From contig JAGMWG010000027.1 in assembly GCA_020744225.1 (NCBI GenBank), positions 248,001 through 312,000 of the forward strand: a stretch of 64,000 nt of DNA, in the 5' to 3' direction. The notes beneath the pieces were generated by a model. That model saw only the letters and a program-made list of their open reading frames with translations. It had not been told where the DNA came from and did not search any database. Shown in pieces: positions 21,022 through 32,893 of this stretch. This DNA comes from Paraphoma chrysanthemicola. Lineage: Eukaryota > Ascomycota > Dothideomycetes > Pleosporales > Phaeosphaeriaceae. The position numbers and the translations under genes were made by a program. Each line of letters opens with the position of its first letter. Positions within the stretch are counted from its first letter, which is position 1.

Positions 21022-21480
21022 CTATAACTTCGATTCATCCTCGCGTGGCAGAGGTCTATTCGCCTTCGCCCACCTGGCCGCTTCCTCGCTTCCGAATTCT
21101 GGCGCCTGCAGTCCATTGACTCTCGACAACCTCTTTTCATTCTCCGTCACGTGCCATTCCCAATCATAACCCTTGTCCGCCACATGGGGCTTCAACAACG
21201 CTTCAAACGCATTCGCTGTTTGCAAGTGGATCGCATCATCGTCTGGCAGCTTTACCGCAATGTGATCGATCGCCAAACGAATGAAAGGCTTCGCCCGCGC
21301 GCTGGTGGGCTCGCCGCCAACCCATGTGGTGTTGCCGGGCGTTTTGATAAAGATGACCACGACAAAGAATTTAGGGAGCCCATAGCTGGTATAAAAGCCA
21401 GTGATATCGTTTGAAAGCGCTGCTTGGCTTGCGTCGTCCTCGAAGGTACCGTCCGGGTGGTAGATCACCCAGAGAGGCAT
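21022..21480 (-). CDS. Tautomerase-fold protein (cis-CaaD-like)
   Basis: A 152-residue single-exon protein. After removal of the initiator Met it begins with Pro (MPLWVIYHP), the catalytic base of the tautomerase superfamily, and continues with an F-x-x-D-x(n)-A-L-x-x-D-I-T-x-x-Y-x-x-x-G-L-P pattern (DITGFYTSYGLPKFFVVVIF) seen in fungal relatives of cis-3-chloroacrylic acid dehalogenase. A second beta-alpha-beta unit follows (FIRLAIDHIAVKLP). The length fits the double-unit subgroup. The real substrate of these fungal proteins is unknown. Confidence 0.85.
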   Translation of the reverse strand: MPLWVIYHPDGTFEDDASQAALSNDITGFYTSYGLPKFFVVVIFIKTPGNTTWVGGEPTSARAKPFIRLAIDHIAVKLPDDDAIHLQTANAFEALLKPHVADKGYDWEWHVTENEKRLSRVNGLQAPEFGSEEAARWAKANRPLPREDESKL

Positions 21481-22858
21481 TGTGGCAGCAAGAAATCAGA
21501 AAGTACTTGGTGGAAGGCACGGATATGAGGTAAGAAGTGTGAGGTCACCCGAAGACTGATGAGAACAGACTCCTCGAATGTCTCACAGGCCTATTTGTAC
21601 TTCGTAATGCAAGGATCAGCACGCTCAATTTGCGAGGATGAGGAACTGCCGCGATCATATGAGTAACCACCATCTGCAGAACAACTTCAATGCTGCATTA
21701 AGACTGTAATTGCTCCGGTTCCGGTTCCGGTTTCGCAACGACAGGGACATCTTGCGTGCATGGTGGAGGAGCAGGTCCCCGGCTGATAATTGGATCTGCT
21801 GACTCTGCCACCCGTGGATAGAGCGTGGGTATGCTAGAGGCGCCTTCCAACAGCAGAGAGCTGTTTTTAAACGTCTGAAAAGTCCTACACTCGTCTAGTT
21901 ACGTCTCGACATACCCTTAGAGTGGTCATCGAACACAGTATAACCGGGGGATCATAAGCAATTGTTCGCAAATATGAAAGCATGTTCGGATAGATCGGTC
22001 TCCTTGCTCGACGGTAAGGATTCAAGAGAAAGGACATGAAGTACATCGGAAACGGTATAATTGATATGCCACATCAGTAATCATCGCAGGGCAAGACAAT
22101 TCTTACCAGCACAATTCTGTGAAGGACGATGTGCCAGGTATATGTACGAATCATTATTTTTCCGACATCAATTACATATTCTCGCACGAAAGCATTTCTC
22201 TCGCCTTGGCCAAGTCAGCGATACGTAGGCCTCCTTTAGCGTCGCGCTAAAGTAATCATAAAATGTCGAGACAGGAACGGCTTTGACTAGGCACGATCTC
22301 GCCGACCCAACATGATTGCTAGCCTCGATCTCACGCGAATTTTACCGCTTTTGGCCGCAATGGGTTTTCCCACGCTAAGGGTGCGCTTGCGCATGGTCAT
22401 TGCTCTGCGATCGGAGTGTTTAGGCTGCGACGGCGAGTCTTTGCTCCGAAGGCTGGAGTCTGGTCAAAGAGGACTTGGTCCCAGCACCTCACTGCTACGG
22501 CCGTTTGGCTTTCAACGCACTGCCCGATAACATGTGCGGTCTGTTGTCCTGCCGAAATCAATCAGCTTCTTGCTGAGAACGATGATGACATTGATAGTGA
22601 CTATGCAAATTTGGAGTTGAAGCCACTTTTCACCTTTTAGATCGTGGTATATGAGTGTGCTTGATTTTCTATCGGCTCTGTAGTATCGACTTTGTGGTCT
22701 TCTTAATTCTAGGAATTACACTGGTCCAACGCTTTTAACATCGCCAAATCGTTTTTCAGAGCGGAATATCTCTCCCTTTCTCTTATTTTTCCAGCTTATA
22801 ACAATCAGCTACAAACGTCGACGGGATTTTTCTCTGCTTCACAGATTCAGTCCTAGAC
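21481..22858. other. Intergenic, 1.38 kb, upstream of the PDR transporter
   Basis: Divergent spacer between the tautomerase gene (minus) and the ABC transporter (plus), so it holds both promoters. Frames at 22312-22530 and 22416-22640 lack family features. A short direct repeat at 21714-21731 is listed separately. A pyrimidine-rich stretch and a short AT-rich segment precede the transporter ATG. Confidence 0.45.
21714..21731. repeat. Three tandem copies of TCCGGT
   Basis: An exact hexamer repeated three times, 234 bp upstream of the tautomerase start codon and about 1.1 kb upstream of the ABC transporter. It may be a simple microsatellite or a clustered factor-binding site; nothing else distinguishes the two. 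Confidence 0.6.
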
Positions 22859-25800
22859 ATGGACAGCGTTTCCGATCCCGAGCAGTCCGACATAACACTG
22901 GACACGAGAGTCCGCGACGAGGATCCGCAGGAGTGGTCCATATCTAATGAGGTCCAAGCAGTAAAGCAACGAGAGATGGCACATGGAGGCAAGCCCAGAA
23001 AACTGGGCGTGACATGGCAAAATCTCACTGTGAAGGGAGTCAGCAGCGATGCAGCGTTCAACGAGAACGTTCTGTCGCAATTTAACCCGTTCGGGAAGAG
23101 TATGAAGAACATGCCCATGAAGACCATCATCCACGATTCCTCGGGATGTGTCAAGCCTGGAGAGATGCTGCTTGTGCTTGGACGACCTGGTGCAGGGTGC
23201 ACTTCGTTGCTCAGCATGTTGTCGAACCATCGACTTGGATACGCAGAGGTCACCGGCGATGTCCACTTTGGATCGATGACACACAAAGAAGCAGAAGACT
23301 ATCGTGGCCAGATCATCATGAACACTGAGGAGGAAGTCTTCTTCCCGACATTATCGGTTGGCGACACAGTCGACTTCGCCACTCGCATGAAGGTGCCCTA
23401 TCACCTCCCACCCGGCATCAAATCCGCAGAAGAATACGCACAGTTGAACAAAGAATTTCTTATGAAGACACTGGGCATTTCGCATACTCATGATACCAAG
23501 GTGGGAGACGCATATGTCAGGGGCGTCTCTGGCGGCGAGCGCAAACGAGTGTCTATATTAGAGTGCCTCGCAACCCGTGGCAGTTTGTTCTGTTGGTACG
23601 TGTCATTATTCCTAATCATTGGCTGAAGCTAACGACTTCTCACTCAGGGACAATTCCACCCGTGGTCTCGATGCTGGCAATGCTCTCGAGTGGGCCAAAG
23701 CCATGCGAGCTATGACAGACATCCTAGGTCTCACTACTATCGCCACCCTCTACCAGGCTGGCAACGGCATTTTCGAGCAGTTTGATAAGGTTCTTGTCCT
23801 GGATGAAGGCAGACAAATCTACTACGGTCCTCGAGAGGGCGCGGTGCCCTTCATGGAAGAGCTGGGCTTCGTATGCGATCCCGCAGCAAACCGTGCCGAC
23901 TTTTTGACAGGTGTGACGGTTCCGACCGAACGTGTCATTGCCCCGGGATTTGAAGACCGATTTCCGCGCAACGCAGAAGAGATCCAAGCCGCATACGACA
24001 GGTCGTCGATCAAAGCCACGATGATGAGCGAGGGCACATATTCGAAAAGCCCGGAGGCAATTCAGAACACAGCGGATTTCAAGCATATGACAGAGATGGA
24101 CAAAGACAAATACATCCCCAAGAAGTCGGCCGTCATGACCAGCCTTCCATCCCAGATCAAGGTCTCTGTACGACGCCAGTTCCAGATTCTGTGGGGTGAC
24201 AAGGCAACACTTATCGTGAAGCAAGCTGCTACAGTCGCGCAGTCTCTTCTTGGTGGCTCTTTGTTTGTAAGTCCAAAATACACGCAGACTGCATGTGTCA
24301 ACTGCTAACTGTTTCGGCTAGTACAACGCCCCAGCCAATACCAGCGGACTCTTTCTCAAGAACGGAGCACTTTTCTTCGCCCTACTATATCCGACGCTCA
24401 TCGCTTTGTCAGAAGTCACCGACTCGTTCACTGGCAGACCCGTCTTGGCCAAGCATCGATCCTTCGCTCTACACTACCCGGCTGCCTACGTTATCGCCCA
24501 GGTCGTCGCTGACCTTCCTTTGTTATTCTTCCAGGTGACGCACTTTGGAATCGTGCTATACTTTATGGTTGGTTTGGAGGCATCTGCGGGAGCCTTCTTC
24601 ACTTTCCTAGCCGTCACTTTCCTGTCGGCTCTGGCAATGACTCAACTGTTCCGCTTGATTGGCGCCGCTTTCCCAACATTTGACGCCGCGACAAAGGTCT
24701 CTGGTCTCGTAATCACGTCCTTCTTCACGTATATGGGATACATGGTCATCAAGCCAGACATGAAGCCATGGTTCGTTTGGATCTTCTGGATCAATCCCAT
24801 GGCGTACGGCTTCGAAGCGCTACTTGGCAATGAGTTCCATGGCCAAGTCATCCCTTGCGTAGGTCAGGACATCATCCCTGCCGGTCCTGGCTACGGCTCC
24901 GGCGAAGGAGGACAGTCCTGCGTCGGCGTCGGCGGCGCTCGTTCGGGCGCAACCAGTCTGACAGGCGACGAATATCTTGCCTACAGATCCTTCAGCCACA
25001 CTCGGGTCTGGCGCAACTTTGGCATCCTTTGCGCTTGGTGGATCCTGTTCATAGTCCTCACCATTGTCTTCACGTCGAGGTGGAAGCAAGTCGGTGAGGG
25101 CGGAACGGGCCTCCTCATTCCTCGGGAGAAACAGCATAAAACGAAGCATATCTTGGCAAAAGACGAAGAGTCTCAGGTTGGTGAGAAGCCACGACCTGAT
25201 ACTGAGTCAGAGCGATCAAGCGAGACACTTAACAACCAGCTCGTGCAAAACACAAGTGTCTTCACCTGGAAGAATTTGACCTACACAGTGAAGACTCCAT
25301 CTGGCGATCGCGTTTTGTTGGACAATGTCAACGGCTTTGTACGTCCTGGAACGCTCGGTGCCTTGATGGGTTCCTCGGGGGTATGTATTTTTCTAGAAGC
25401 CTTGTGGTACTAGTTTGCTGACATAACGTACAGGCTGGCAAGACAACTCTTTTGGACGTGTTAGCCCAGCGTAAAACAGAAGGCACCATTCATGGCTCTG
25501 TCATGGTCGATGGACGCCCGTTACCCGTGTCCTTTCAACGCTCCGCAGGCTACGTCGAGCAAATGGACGTGCACGAACCGCTGGCCACAGTCCGCGAAGC
25601 CCTCGAGTTCTCTGCGCTTCTTCGTCAATCAGGTCGCGATGTCACTCGCGCAGAAAAGCTTGCCTATGTGGACACCATTGTCAACCTTCTTCAGCTCCAG
25701 GATATTGAACACACTCTCATCGGCCGACCAGGTGCTGGACTCTCAGTCGAGCAGCGCAAGAGACTGACAATTGGAGTTGAGCTTGTCGCAAAGCCGAGTA

Positions 25801-27342
25801 TCCTCATCTTCCTCGATGAGCCCACCTCTGGACTCGATGGTCAAGCTGCATACAACACAGTTCGATTCCTACGCAAACTCGCCGAGGTAGGCCAGGCTGT
25901 CTTGGTCACGATCCACCAGCCTTCCGCACAGCTCTTTGCACAATTCGACACTCTTCTCCTTCTCTCCCGCGGTGGCAAGACTGTCTACTTTGGCGACATT
26001 GGCGAGAACGCCAGCACCGTTAAATCGTACTTTGCTCGGCACGGCGCGCCTTGCCCGCGGGAAGCAAATCCGGCAGAACACATGATCGACGTCGTTTCTG
26101 GTCCTGCATCCAAAGGTCGCGATTGGAACAAGGTCTGGCTAGAATCGCAAGACCATGATGCCATGACCAAGGAGCTGGATCGTCTCGTTGCCGACGCCGC
26201 TGCGAAACCACCAGGGACTATCGACGACGGACATGAGTTCGCAGCGCCAATCTGGGAACAAGTCAAGATTGTGTCGCACCGTATGAATGTCTCGCTCTTC
26301 CGGAATACCGAATATGTCAACAACAAGTTCATTCTCCACGTCATTTTGGCACTGGTGAACGGCTTCACGTTTTGGAAAATCGGCGACAGTCTTGCAGATC
26401 TGCAACTCAAGCTGTTTACCATCTATGCCTTCATCTTTGTCGCGCCGGGCTTAATTTCTCAGCTCCAACCACTGTTCATCGATCGTCGCGATGTATACGA
26501 GACGCGGGAGAAGAAGAGCAAAACGTATCACTGGGCGCCGTTTGTATCGGGGCTCATTGTGTCTGAGCTTCCGTACTTGGTCATTTGCGCTGTGTTGTAT
26601 TTTGTGTCATGGTATTTCTCCACGGGACTGCCGACCGAGGCAAAGTATGCGGGAAGCGTATTCTTCGTTGTGGTAAGTATATACCTTGTCAATCTTCTAA
26701 TTCGACAGTTTGACTGACCCGCCTGTGCAGCTTATATACGAGGCTCTTTACACCGGCATCGGACAGATGATCGCAGCGTACAGTCCAAGCGCTGTCTTCG
26801 CTTCACTTGTTAACCCGCTCGTCATCACCACTCTCGTCTCGTTTTGCGGCCTCATGGTACCATACAGCCAAATCGAACCATTCTGGCGATACTGGTATGT
26901 TCTTTCATTCCTTCTACCACCCACCCCCTGCATTTTTGAGTGCCAAGCTGACTATATATGCCAAAGGATATACTATCTCGACCCGTACAATTACCTCATG
27001 GGCTCATTGCTCGTCTTCGCAGCCTGGTCTGGCGAAGTCACTTGCAAACCCAGCGAACTCGCAGTCTTCGATCCTCCGGCGAACCAGACCTGTGGTCAAT
27101 ACCTGACGGCGTATAAACAAGGCTTCGGCGCCGGAACAAATCTACTCAACCCAGACGCACTGTCCAACTGTGAGGTCTGCCAGGTTACATCCGGAGCAGA
27201 CTTTTTGCGGGCATTCAATCTCAATGAAGAGTATTATGGTTGGAGGAATGCAGGCATACTTGTGCTGTTTTCGATTAGCAGCTATGCGCTGGTTTTCCTC
27301 ATGATGAAGCTGCGCACCAAGGCGACCAAGAAGGCGACATAG
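22859..27342 (+). CDS. PDR-type full-size ABC transporter (ABCG)
   Basis: Plasma-membrane drug/xenobiotic exporter of the pleiotropic drug resistance family, layout NBD-TMD-NBD-TMD, 1397 residues. Six exons: 22859-23595, 23648-24266, 24322-25380, 25434-26672, 26731-26894 and 26967-27342, all junctions GT-AG and in phase. NBD1 has the PDR-typical degenerate Walker A GRPGAGCTSLL (Cys instead of Lys, residue about 112), signature VSGGERKRVS and Walker B end CWDNSTRGLD. NBD2 has a canonical Walker A GSSGAGKTTLL (residues 802-812) formed across intron 3, the altered signature LSVEQRKRLTIG and Walker B FLDEPTSGLD. The PDR extracellular loop with paired cysteines lies before the last helix. The N-terminal extension is short (about 40 residues), so it resembles the smaller fungal PDR subgroup. 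Substrates cannot be read from sequence. Confidence 0.96.
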
Positions 27343-27840
27343 ACGTATTCGGGGTGCGTAACAATAGCGAAGAAGGCGATGTATAGATTTGTGTGGGGAG
27401 GTACGTGGTAATGGCTGTTGTGGAGATATTTAGATCGTTGCATAGCATTTTGGCGTCTGCCTTTGGAAAGCGAGAATAGACTGCAAACATTCTTAGACAT
27501 TAGATAATACCAGATAGACCTAGAGATAGAAACAGACACTTGTGTACAGCACTGTAACTACCAGGGAATCCTAAGAGAGCATTGAAGACATGGAAACAGC
27601 AGATGGTGTTAGTTATTGAAATAGCTTAAATCATTCAGTATTGACTTAGGAATGCGTGTAGGAAACACAGTATTGAATTACGCTTATGGTGCTTCAGGCT
27701 AATAATGATGCCATGATACGCTGAAAATGCGCCATGCTGATGAGACAACCGAGAGGAAACGATGACGCGCAATATGCAGACAACCGCGCCGACCCGCAAA
27801 CTATGCAAATGCTATGAGTAAACGCGAAATAAAACGTCGC
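27343..27840. other. Convergent intergenic region, 498 bp
   Basis: Lies between the 3' ends of the ABC transporter (plus) and YVC1 (minus), so it should contain two terminators and no promoter. It is AT-rich. No distinct signal recognised. Confidence 0.45.
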
Positions 27841-30800
27841 TCAAAGACTAGAGCCCATGCGCTCCTCGACATAATCTCTACGATCAACTTTCTTCTTCCC
27901 TTTTCCCTTCTTCTTGTTTGGCTCGTTTGGCGGCGTATGCGTCCCTCTACTCCCCACTTGGCTCTCACCCTGCTTCAAGCCCTTGACTTCTTGCAACATA
28001 TCGCGGAAACCTTCTTCTAGCGTCGTCATCCGCGCTAGCATGATCCTACTCATCCTATTTGAGTCCGAATCCTGGTCACTACCCTGGCGCTCTCGCGCTT
28101 TCATTCTGGCGGCAAGCTCAAATTGTGTAGTGAACGATGCCGGCAGAGCGTTGAGGTTGCCAAAGTTGGGGTTTGGGCCATTATCTCCAAGATCTGATGC
28201 CAGGTCAAGGGCGACTGCATTGAATGAGGGTGCGCGATTGCGGTGGTTGGCAGCCAAGAAATTAGCAATGTTTGGTGTGCTTCGTCCAGAGTCGCGCGGA
28301 GGCAGTATCGCGCGAGGATGCGACGCGGGCGGTGCTTGGGTCCGCTTCGGCGTGCGAGCGCCAGCTAGGATTGATCCATCTATGCGACCAGGAGTCGCGG
28401 TCCCACTTCGAAGACTAGTCTTTGGCCGCCTCTCCGGTGAGATCGATCGTGAAAGATCGATGGTTTCCTTCGTTGGGCTGAACAGAACCGTGCCTGTCGA
28501 CAGGTTTCGGTTGTGACCTGGCTTGCTTCGCGAATGTTTCTTGCTGGGCGAGCCATGCGGTCCTTGGAAGCTGGATTTAGAAGCACTATCGATTGAATGA
28601 GAGTCTTGAGAACCCATTCTTTGACCCGGTACCTGCCCAATAGAGGATTTTCGAGAGGCGATCCTTGCTGGGGTGCGTACTTGACTCCTCGGAAGGACGG
28701 TCATGGGCGTGCGGAAGAACTCCTCGTCATCCGAAGACTCGTACTGTCCGCGTGCCTGGTTCTTCTTATTGAAACCCGGCGGCACGCGCGGAGTAATCTG
28801 AGCCGAACTTGCGTGATCGTCTTCATCATCGCCGTCCGCATCCGTCTGCTGAGGACCATCTGCTGTGGTGATATCTGGCTCTTCCTCCTCGGCTATAGGC
28901 TGAGTGTATGTCGCTAGAAGTTCATCCGGATCTGAAGCAACAGTTCGCGTCGACGCAAGTGGGTGTTTGCGCCTCGGCTGGCCTCCAGTCTTGCTGCGCC
29001 GCAGGTAAGGTCTGTTGGCATTGCGGCCCTCCAAGCGGTCTAAGACCGATCTCGTGTCTTCCTGTGGAGGTTGTTGCTCGTCATCATCGCCCATTTTCTT
29101 CATCCAGTCGGAAACGACATTGCTGGAATTTCTCCTGCCTGCTGGATAGTGAGAAGGAGCCTGTATGCTAGAGTCGCGGTATGGTCTGCGAAAGACCTCT
29201 TCAAGAGCACGATCCTTATAGAAAGTGGTAACAGAGGGCTCGCGCAACCGGGGACTAAACAAGTCCACGGGGCCACGCAGGCTAAACGCTGGCACCGGAT
29301 CGGCTGAGCCTGGACGACCACGGTTCTCAACGAGGTCGGTGGGCCCGTAGGCGAGATTTGAGAGGAGCAGACGCTCATAGACGAAGATGGTGAAGAGCAC
29401 GGGAATATGCGTCAGCTTGATGACGGTCCTGTTCATACGCAAGAACTTTTTGAACGGCATAGTGTACTTGATCGGAATCAGGAGCCACCCAATGATGTTC
29501 GTTGGCGGAATGTAGGAGAACAGTGCATCAGACTTGACCATAGAGATGGTGTTGACCGCAAAGAGGAACTGGTGCTCTTCGTCCGCGTTCTTGACCACAG
29601 CCATGAACGAGTTTGTCAAGACCGTAACCAGGATCGTGACGATGAGGAAGTGACAGATGAATAGAAACAAGGCAAGCAAGGCTCGACCAAGGAAGTTCAT
29701 CTCTCCCCACAAGTCCCATGCCGCTGGAGTGAATCCCATGACGAGCTGGAAAATAGCGTACGCGGCGTCTGGAGCGCGAAGATCTCTCTTGAAGGCCAGG
29801 CTGAAAGCGACAAAGAAACCGCTGCAACTAATGACAATCAGAACAAGAATGGCGACCAGGTCCATGGCCATCATCTTGAAGGCGATGAGCAGCTGCGAGA
29901 AGTATCGATAGTGGTCCAGTGCTGAGAACAGTCGAGGGAAGAGCAGAACTGCGGTAGAGCCGAGAACGTCATACGCCATTGCCGCAACTTGATGGCGGCT
30001 GACGTCAGGCATGAGGATGCCGTAGAGGCGCAGTATGTAGTAGGCCATGAACATTAGGAGAATGCCCAAGTCGAAAGCGTTCCAGACCGACATGATATAC
30101 AGTCCGAAACCTTGCTCGGAGAAGCCCACGATCTCGTCCAGCATGTAACCAGCGCTCCAGAACCAGAACAAGACTTCCAAGGCGGTGATGTCGTCAGACT
30201 TCTCCGACAGCACTGCCAGGAACAGCGCGAGCATGATGCCAAAGGATATCGTGGAGAAGAGGGTGCGGTAGCGTGGGACACGTAGACGTGACAGCTTGAA
30301 GAGCGAAGCATCGTGTGGATCGTACAAGGTGACGGTTCGCCTCATGAGCGCGGCTGTAGGTGGATGCTGGAGGTCGCGCTTTGTGGTTGGCACGCGGCGA
30401 GAAGGGCCTCGTCCAGGCGAGATGTTCTCAGGACTGTTATAGCCGCGACCCTGGGGGGTATCAGGCTTCCGATGCAGGCTGTCAGCCGCCGAGTGGAACA
30501 CAATAGTCCCGGCCCAGATGGCCTCGAGCTGTCGAACTACCAACGGATGCGCCAGGAACTTCTTGGCCTGGGCGCGGATGGCGATTTCCAGAGTGGATAT
30601 GCGCGCAGAGCGTGAAGCCTGCCGCGACCAGTTCATGCCGCCGGGGGTGTGCATGCCCGTCGTCGGCACCTCGAGGCCTTGCAGAGGATCGAAGTCGTAG
30701 GAGAGCGCATCGATCAGCTCTCGAGTAGAGAACTCCTTCAGCAGCCGCATGGCCAGCAGCTCGCAGATCAATGCCCGCGTCTTGCTGACGCCCATGTTGC

Positions 30801-31290
30801 CCGGGTTCTCCTCGGCCTCCTTCTTGAATTGCAGACAGTTGGCGAGCAGACAGTAAAGGGTGCCGCGCGAGAAGTGCTCGGAACGGATCTGCTGCTGGAT
30901 GGGCTTGACGAGGAACTGCGAGACCTGCGGCGACCGCAGCTGGTCCCAAGAGAGCGTGGTTTCGCATCGCTGGACGAGGATTGTGCGTATAGCGTGGGTC
31001 GTGTTGTAGATGGGTATGCGGTCTGGCGGTGTTGTTAGCGAGTAAACAATGCGGTCGAGACAATGCATACCTAAGAATGTCGACGAGAACACGGGCAGCA
31101 GAGGGCCATCGCGGCGACTATCTTCATTCCCCTCATCCTCCCCGCCGTCGTACTGTGCTATGCGGTCCGGGTAGTCATCGTCTGCACCGGCCTCCCCATT
31201 GCGTCTGCTGCGGTACTTGTTGAGCGCCGCGAGAAGAGGCGTCGTTTCTGATGGACGGCGCTTTTTCGACCGCAGGAGTGAGTTGAACAT
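27841..31290 (-). CDS. YVC1: YVC1-type vacuolar TRP cation channel
   Basis: Non-selective, calcium-permeable channel of the vacuole membrane, related to yeast Yvc1/TRPY1, about 1133 residues after splicing. The soluble N-terminal domain includes the conserved AIRTILVQRCETTLSWDQLR and VSQFLVKPIQQQIRSEHFSRGTLYCLLANCLQFKKE. Six or so hydrophobic segments follow (near residues 335-360 to 580), among them FFVAFSLAF and the pore-side FQLVMGFTPAAWDLWGEMNF. The long C-terminal tail is hydrophilic and Ser/Pro/Arg-rich with a coiled-coil-like end. A 48-bp intron, 31070-31023 (donor GTATGC, branch cgctaac, acceptor gccag), is very likely removed although it keeps the frame open. It is convergent with the ABC transporter. 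Confidence 0.92.
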   Translation of the reverse strand: MFNSLLRSKKRRPSETTPLLAALNKYRSRRNGEAGADDDYPDRIAQYDGGEDEGNEDSRRDGPLLPVFSSTFLGMHCLDRIVYSLTTPPDRIPIYNTTHAIRTILVQRCETTLSWDQLRSPQVSQFLVKPIQQQIRSEHFSRGTLYCLLANCLQFKKEAEENPGNMGVSKTRALICELLAMRLLKEFSTRELIDALSYDFDPLQGLEVPTTGMHTPGGMNWSRQASRSARISTLEIAIRAQAKKFLAHPLVVRQLEAIWAGTIVFHSAADSLHRKPDTPQGRGYNSPENISPGRGPSRRVPTTKRDLQHPPTAALMRRTVTLYDPHDASLFKLSRLRVPRYRTLFSTISFGIMLALFLAVLSEKSDDITALEVLFWFWSAGYMLDEIVGFSEQGFGLYIMSVWNAFDLGILLMFMAYYILRLYGILMPDVSRHQVAAMAYDVLGSTAVLLFPRLFSALDHYRYFSQLLIAFKMMAMDLVAILVLIVISCSGFFVAFSLAFKRDLRAPDAAYAIFQLVMGFTPAAWDLWGEMNFLGRALLALFLFICHFLIVTILVTVLTNSFMAVVKNADEEHQFLFAVNTISMVKSDALFSYIPPTNIIGWLLIPIKYTMPFKKFLRMNRTVIKLTHIPVLFTIFVYERLLLSNLAYGPTDLVENRGRPGSADPVPAFSLRGPVDLFSPRLREPSVTTFYKDRALEEVFRRPYRDSSIQAPSHYPAGRRNSSNVVSDWMKKMGDDDEQQPPQEDTRSVLDRLEGRNANRPYLRRSKTGGQPRRKHPLASTRTVASDPDELLATYTQPIAEEEEPDITTADGPQQTDADGDDEDDHASSAQITPRVPPGFNKKNQARGQYESSDDEEFFRTPMTVLPRSQVRTPARIASRKSSIGQVPGQRMGSQDSHSIDSASKSSFQGPHGSPSKKHSRSKPGHNRNLSTGTVLFSPTKETIDLSRSISPERRPKTSLRSGTATPGRIDGSILAGARTPKRTQAPPASHPRAILPPRDSGRSTPNIANFLAANHRNRAPSFNAVALDLASDLGDNGPNPNFGNLNALPASFTTQFELAARMKARERQGSDQDSDSNRMSRIMLARMTTLEEGFRDMLQEVKGLKQGESQVGSRGTHTPPNEPNKKKGKGKKKVDRRDYVEERMGSSL

Positions 31291-32893
31291 GGAATCTGTT
31301 CCCGTCGTCCAGCAGAGCAGAGTGCGTCGCCAGCGTGGCCGTGGATTGAGGCGGGCGATGTTGAGGTGCTTGTAATCTCAAGGGCTCCACAAGGGGCGAA
31401 GACCCATGAGAGGATCACGATTTGTGCCGCCTCCTGCTAGATTCACGCCCATGTTTTCACCGCCAAAGCTGTGGCACCAGGCCGCTTCTGCTATGAGGCG
31501 ATCATGGGGACAGTAAGACGGTAGAGTCTTGACGACCCGCGCCGTATGTGCTCCATCCCTCCACTTCTCGGCCAATGGCACGCGTCCGCCCGCGCATGTA
31601 GATAAGGGACCCATAGGCTTGTCCTCACGTTTGCAGGGATGGAGCGCGATTCCCCATTGCGCCCATGCGTAGCGATTGACTGCAACTAGGGATCTAAATC
31701 GCGTCATGCACATCGCATTTCTGCATCTCTGGGGTACATTGACATTCACATGCTAGGCGTGCAGACATGTTTAATTCTGCGTCATGCATCTCCATGGCGC
31801 CAACCACAACCCGTGGAATCCCCGACTGTGGCTCGAGGTGTTGTATCACAGGCTCATCTGTACAACGCATCTGACTGATCAAATATCGCAGAGCCTTCGA
31901 CGCCGACGGTGACATTGTAGTCGTCAGGGCCGGCCAGTATTCGGGCCGAATGACAGGCGGTTGAGATCTCCCAATCTTGGTAAGTAAAGCATTCCGATCC
32001 ACCCCGCGTCTTAAGAGAGGCGAAGGGTGTGGTCGCCTATAAGAGATAAAACCTCGTGTGTCATGGGCCGCTGTCAGATGGCGCAGCCCTCAAGCCTTCG
32101 GCCTTGTACGAGGACAATATTAAATCTGCGCTTCCTGGCTGGACGGCTTCTGCTAAATCATTACTAGCATCCCGAAGTCGGCTCTCTGAGACGTTTGTTG
32201 CTCCTCTCAGGCATCGGCAGATATTGACATATCAAGTTCGACAATGCTCGAGCGGTGGGACCACGAGTAGATGGATGCATAGCAAGCCTCGTTTGGGCAT
32301 CCAACGTCTCTACGAAACGACGACGCGATTGGTGATGTCGACCTGCATGCGCCGTTGGATGATGCGAGGCCGATCATCGCTAACGCGACCTGCAAAGACT
32401 GCACAACTGTGATTCGCAATCCTGGAAATCGCACACCGCATTTTTGTCGAAAAGGTCGCAAAATAGCACATCTGTTGTGATAGGTGTGAAAGTTGAGGTT
32501 GGGATGGCTCGAGGAATGTTCTAATTCCGCCACCACAGCCACACTACGGTGGCGTTGTCAGGAGGGGGAAATGCCATGCAGTGACCTGTCTACCTACGCT
32601 GTTAATGCCGTCTATCACCAAGTAGTGGTCAAGCACATGAAGTTATGGAGGAAACGTGACAATGCTCTCCATTTGCGCTCCGATCAGCAAAGAGCAGAGC
32701 GGTCGTCTCGAGAATCGTCATTCGTCAATTGGTGGGGCTCACCCCGCCTAGCGCTAACCCTTCCAAAAATTTTGAGTTAAACGGCTGAATATTTTTCTGG
32801 TCAAACACCAGACCTTCTCTTACTTGCAATTGCCTGGCAGTCTCGCTCCTGAAGGGTTCCTACGCCCTCGAGCTGTCTCTTGTCTCTTTCAAA
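31291..32893. other. Intergenic, 1.6 kb, divergent promoters of YVC1 and URA2
   Basis: The starts of YVC1 (minus) and URA2 (plus) face away from each other across this spacer. Frames at 31378-31749, 31694-32002 (minus) and 32056-32412 (plus) carry no recognised domain. An AT-rich segment (32760-32800) and a C/T-rich segment (32810-32890) lie just upstream of the URA2 ATG, as is common in strong fungal promoters. Confidence 0.45.

Noticed and set aside
23170..23215. Cysteine in place of lysine in the first Walker A of the ABC transporter as a novelty
   Set aside because: This asymmetry is normal for fungal PDR transporters.
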